The notes under the pieces are model-generated. The model saw only the letters and a program-made list of their open reading frames with translations, was not told where the DNA came from and did no database searches. 64,000 nt of DNA from Monodelphis domestica (Eukaryota > Chordata > Mammalia > Didelphimorphia > Didelphidae), in the NCBI RefSeq assembly GCF_027887165.1, contig NC_077230.1:35105351-35169350 (forward strand), in the 5' to 3' direction. Position 1 is the stretch's first letter. Each line of letters opens with the position of its first letter. This document shows positions 62,232-64,000 of this stretch, one piece after another. Position numbers and translations under genes: made by a program.

Positions 62232-62407
62232 CTATTTGATGACGCCTCTGCTTCTTTTATACCCCAAAGCTGCTGGTGTCTGACTAGATAGAAACTAAAG
62301 TTGGCCATTGATTAAAGAGTATTGGAATGAAAAAATATATCCTGAAATTTGATTATAAAAAAGTAAGCGGTGAAGAACTTCTTGAATTAGACAATGACGC
62401 ATTAAAA
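62232..62407 (+). pseudogene. Unit C broken SAM exon
   Basis: Paralog of 29410-29589 with acceptor TTGATCTCTAG and donor AAA|GTAAGC kept. It is 176 bases instead of 180, so the frame shifts. In the incoming frame a TAG stop appears about 20 codons in ('tgactagatagaaac', around 62289). The distal part still reads 'SGEELLELDNDALK' in another frame. No functional SAM domain can be made from this exon. Confidence 0.85.
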
Positions 62408-62717
62408 GTAAGCTTCAGAATTGGCTTTTTATATATGGTATATAACCTTTTTTATGGTGGACATTGGATGAAAAACAGTACAAATAATGGGATTCCTATA
62501 TATGGCCCATTTGACAACCTTATGGTTTTAAGGAAAACATGTTAACTACCTTTTTGAATGTAGTTTCAAGAAATGTTTTTTAATGTGATTTGCTCCCCCT
62601 TTTTTTAGTATTCCTGCCATATGGTCATTCCTTTTTATTTCTATTTATTTATTGAAACCTTATATCTTCCATTTTAGAATATATAACATGTATGTTTCCG
62701 AGGAAAAAAAGTTTTAA

Positions 62718-62833
62718 GAGGTGGGCAATGTGAGGCAAGTGACTGTCTCAGCATCATACTTCTAGGGGGTCACATTTGAAATCAGGACCTCTTTTCACTA
62801 GGTCTGGTTCTCAATCTATTGAGCCACCATTCT
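62718..62833 (-). repeat. tRNA-derived SINE, unit C copy
   Basis: Same insertion as 298-412, nearly identical in sequence. Confidence 0.75.
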
Positions 62834-63005
62834 TTTTTTTCTTTTTTTAGAATTCTATCTATTAACAAACACTGGAAAACAGAAAAGCCATATTTTAATT
62901 TTTGACCAGGCAGATTAACTTCATTGAAACAGATTAAAAAACAGTAATCATGGGAAATGGCAAGCTTTCATTTCATTTATAGTAAATGAAATATCAATAT
63001 TTTAA

Positions 63006-64000
63006 CTTATCTCTGAAAGTACCAAATAAATTATTTCAAAAAGATCATTTTTTTCCATATGAATTTTTTTCAGAAAATACAGTTTTTCCAGGTAACTTTA
63101 GGAATGATGAAGCAAGTAAGTTATAGACTAATTAATACTATTCATAAATACTGATTTTTAAAAATTTCAATTAAATTCTGGGGGGGAAATCTATAGCAAT
63201 TTAACCCCCAAAAGCATTGAAAATGATTTGATTTGGATATGTACCTGAGATATAAAAAATTGACATTTGGAAAACAATTTATATGATTAAAATATTTAAA
63301 ATGAGACACCCAAATCACATTTATCTCATCCAATATTTTAAGTCATTGGCAAAGTAAAAAAAAAAACTCTATGGAGCAAAAGTTTACAATTTTTGGAAAA
63401 AAACGGTTAAACAGTATCTTAATAGGAGTTGGCAGGTTTGACATAAGAAAATACTAGAAAATTAGTTGTTCAGTATGAGGAATGAAAAGGTGAAGTTGAT
63501 CTAGTATATTATATCTTACATAATTCCATACTAGTTATTAATGTCTTAAGGAGAGATAAAAAGACTTAAGGATATTAAATAAATTGTAGAGGAGAAAAAT
63601 ATTAGATCCATTTGTTGATGATACTTACTTTAAAAAGTACAGGCAAATCAACCAGGCAACTGAGGCAGTATTTCCAGTAAGATTTCAAGCTATGTAATAG
63701 ATTAAATAGTTCTATTTGTCAATCAGTCAGCCAGCCAATAAACCTTTATTAAGTGACTACTAACTTGACAGGAACAGTGATAAACACTGTGGCCAGGAAG
63801 GAAGGTCAAAGACAGTTCCTAGAGGTGAAGTGCTCAAAGATTATCGGGGGACACAATATGTAAAAATTTCACATAAACAAGCTGTTGAGAGCATAAGTTT
63901 GAAGTCAGTCAACAGGTAGAAAGAATCCTGCAGAAGGTGCATTTCAAAGTGGGTTTGTGAAGCTGCATGCTGAAGTTGGGGAGGTCTGCAGGCAGAGATG
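63006..64000. other. Sequence beyond the unit C breakpoint
   Basis: The homology to unit A ends here and no terminal SAM exon (as at 993 or 32423) is found. A repeat fragment with 'aacctttattaagtgactac' and 'gataaacactgtggccagga' at about 63735-63800 resembles the common therian 'tttattaagtgcctactatg' repeat. Confidence 0.5.

Larger units (their letters stand above)
59861..63005 (+). other. Unit C 3' half, paralogous block
   Basis: From about 59861 the sequence aligns with unit B from about 24390 onward (RTE-type repeat, MIR-like SINE, exons 8 and 9, SAM exon); the L1 at 27200-28075 of unit B is absent. After the SAM exon it is almost identical to window bases 31-575 (unit A), and the match stops abruptly at about 63005. 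It includes a 23-base tandem duplication ('tagatgttagacaacctata') at 59900-59945. Confidence 0.75.

Noticed and set aside
63142..63333. Possible missing terminal exon of unit C near the window end
   Set aside because: No acceptor followed by a 'KKRDRKKIL'-type sequence is present in 63005-64000 on the plus strand.

Overview
The window looks like marsupial (metatherian) nuclear DNA. It is A+T-rich, has split genes with GT-AG introns, and is packed with interspersed repeats of marsupial type: tRNA-derived SINEs of the kind that begins 'GGGCAGCTGGGTAGCTCAG', 5'-truncated L1 copies with the L1 3' end typical of marsupials, RTE-type 3' ends, small hAT-like elements and ERV LTRs. Repeat names are from memory. 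I cannot tell an American from an Australian marsupial, nor name a species.

The real genes form a head-to-tail tandem array, all on the + strand, of one small gene family. I call the units A, B and C. Unit B (6948-32524) is complete: I could join 11 coding exons whose splice sites and phases all agree, giving an uninterrupted 420-residue protein with an N-terminal PDZ domain and a C-terminal SAM domain. Domain order and motif spacing (a PDZ ending in an 'IGREPP' strand, then a helical tail, then SAM) best match the neurabin/spinophilin family (PPP1R9). However, the protein is much shorter, has only about 18 residues before the PDZ (where neurabins carry the actin- and PP1-binding parts) and has only a remnant of the central coiled coil. 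Of unit A only the last intron, the terminal SAM exon (993-1073) and the 3' flank lie in the window. Unit C (about 44750-63005) has the promoter region, exon 1 and exons equivalent to 8, 9 and 10. It lacks exons 2-7 and has a broken SAM exon, so it is a decayed or rearranged copy.

Layout: 1-1830 end of unit A and its 3' flank; 1830-4300 spacer; 4300-7002 promoter and first exons of B with a 1.5-kb almost pure A+T block; 7003-32524 body of B, its introns filled with L1, LTR, SINE and hAT-like copies; 32560-33710 a 42-bp minisatellite in the B 3' UTR; 33690-44700 spacer of LINE pieces, microsatellites and an A+T palindrome; 44750-47363 promoter and first exon of C; 47400-59860 a repeat-on-repeat region (LINE interrupted by another L1 and by an LTR, an ERV integrase fragment, a long antisense LINE) where C exons 2-7 would be expected; 59860-63005 the 3' half of C, which near its end is almost identical to the start of the window; 63005-64000 unassigned.

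The proteins, if made, would be intracellular scaffold or adaptor proteins: PDZ domains bind C-terminal peptides and SAM domains self-associate. Function beyond that is inference. I see no bacterial-type system, CRISPR, tRNA or rRNA gene.
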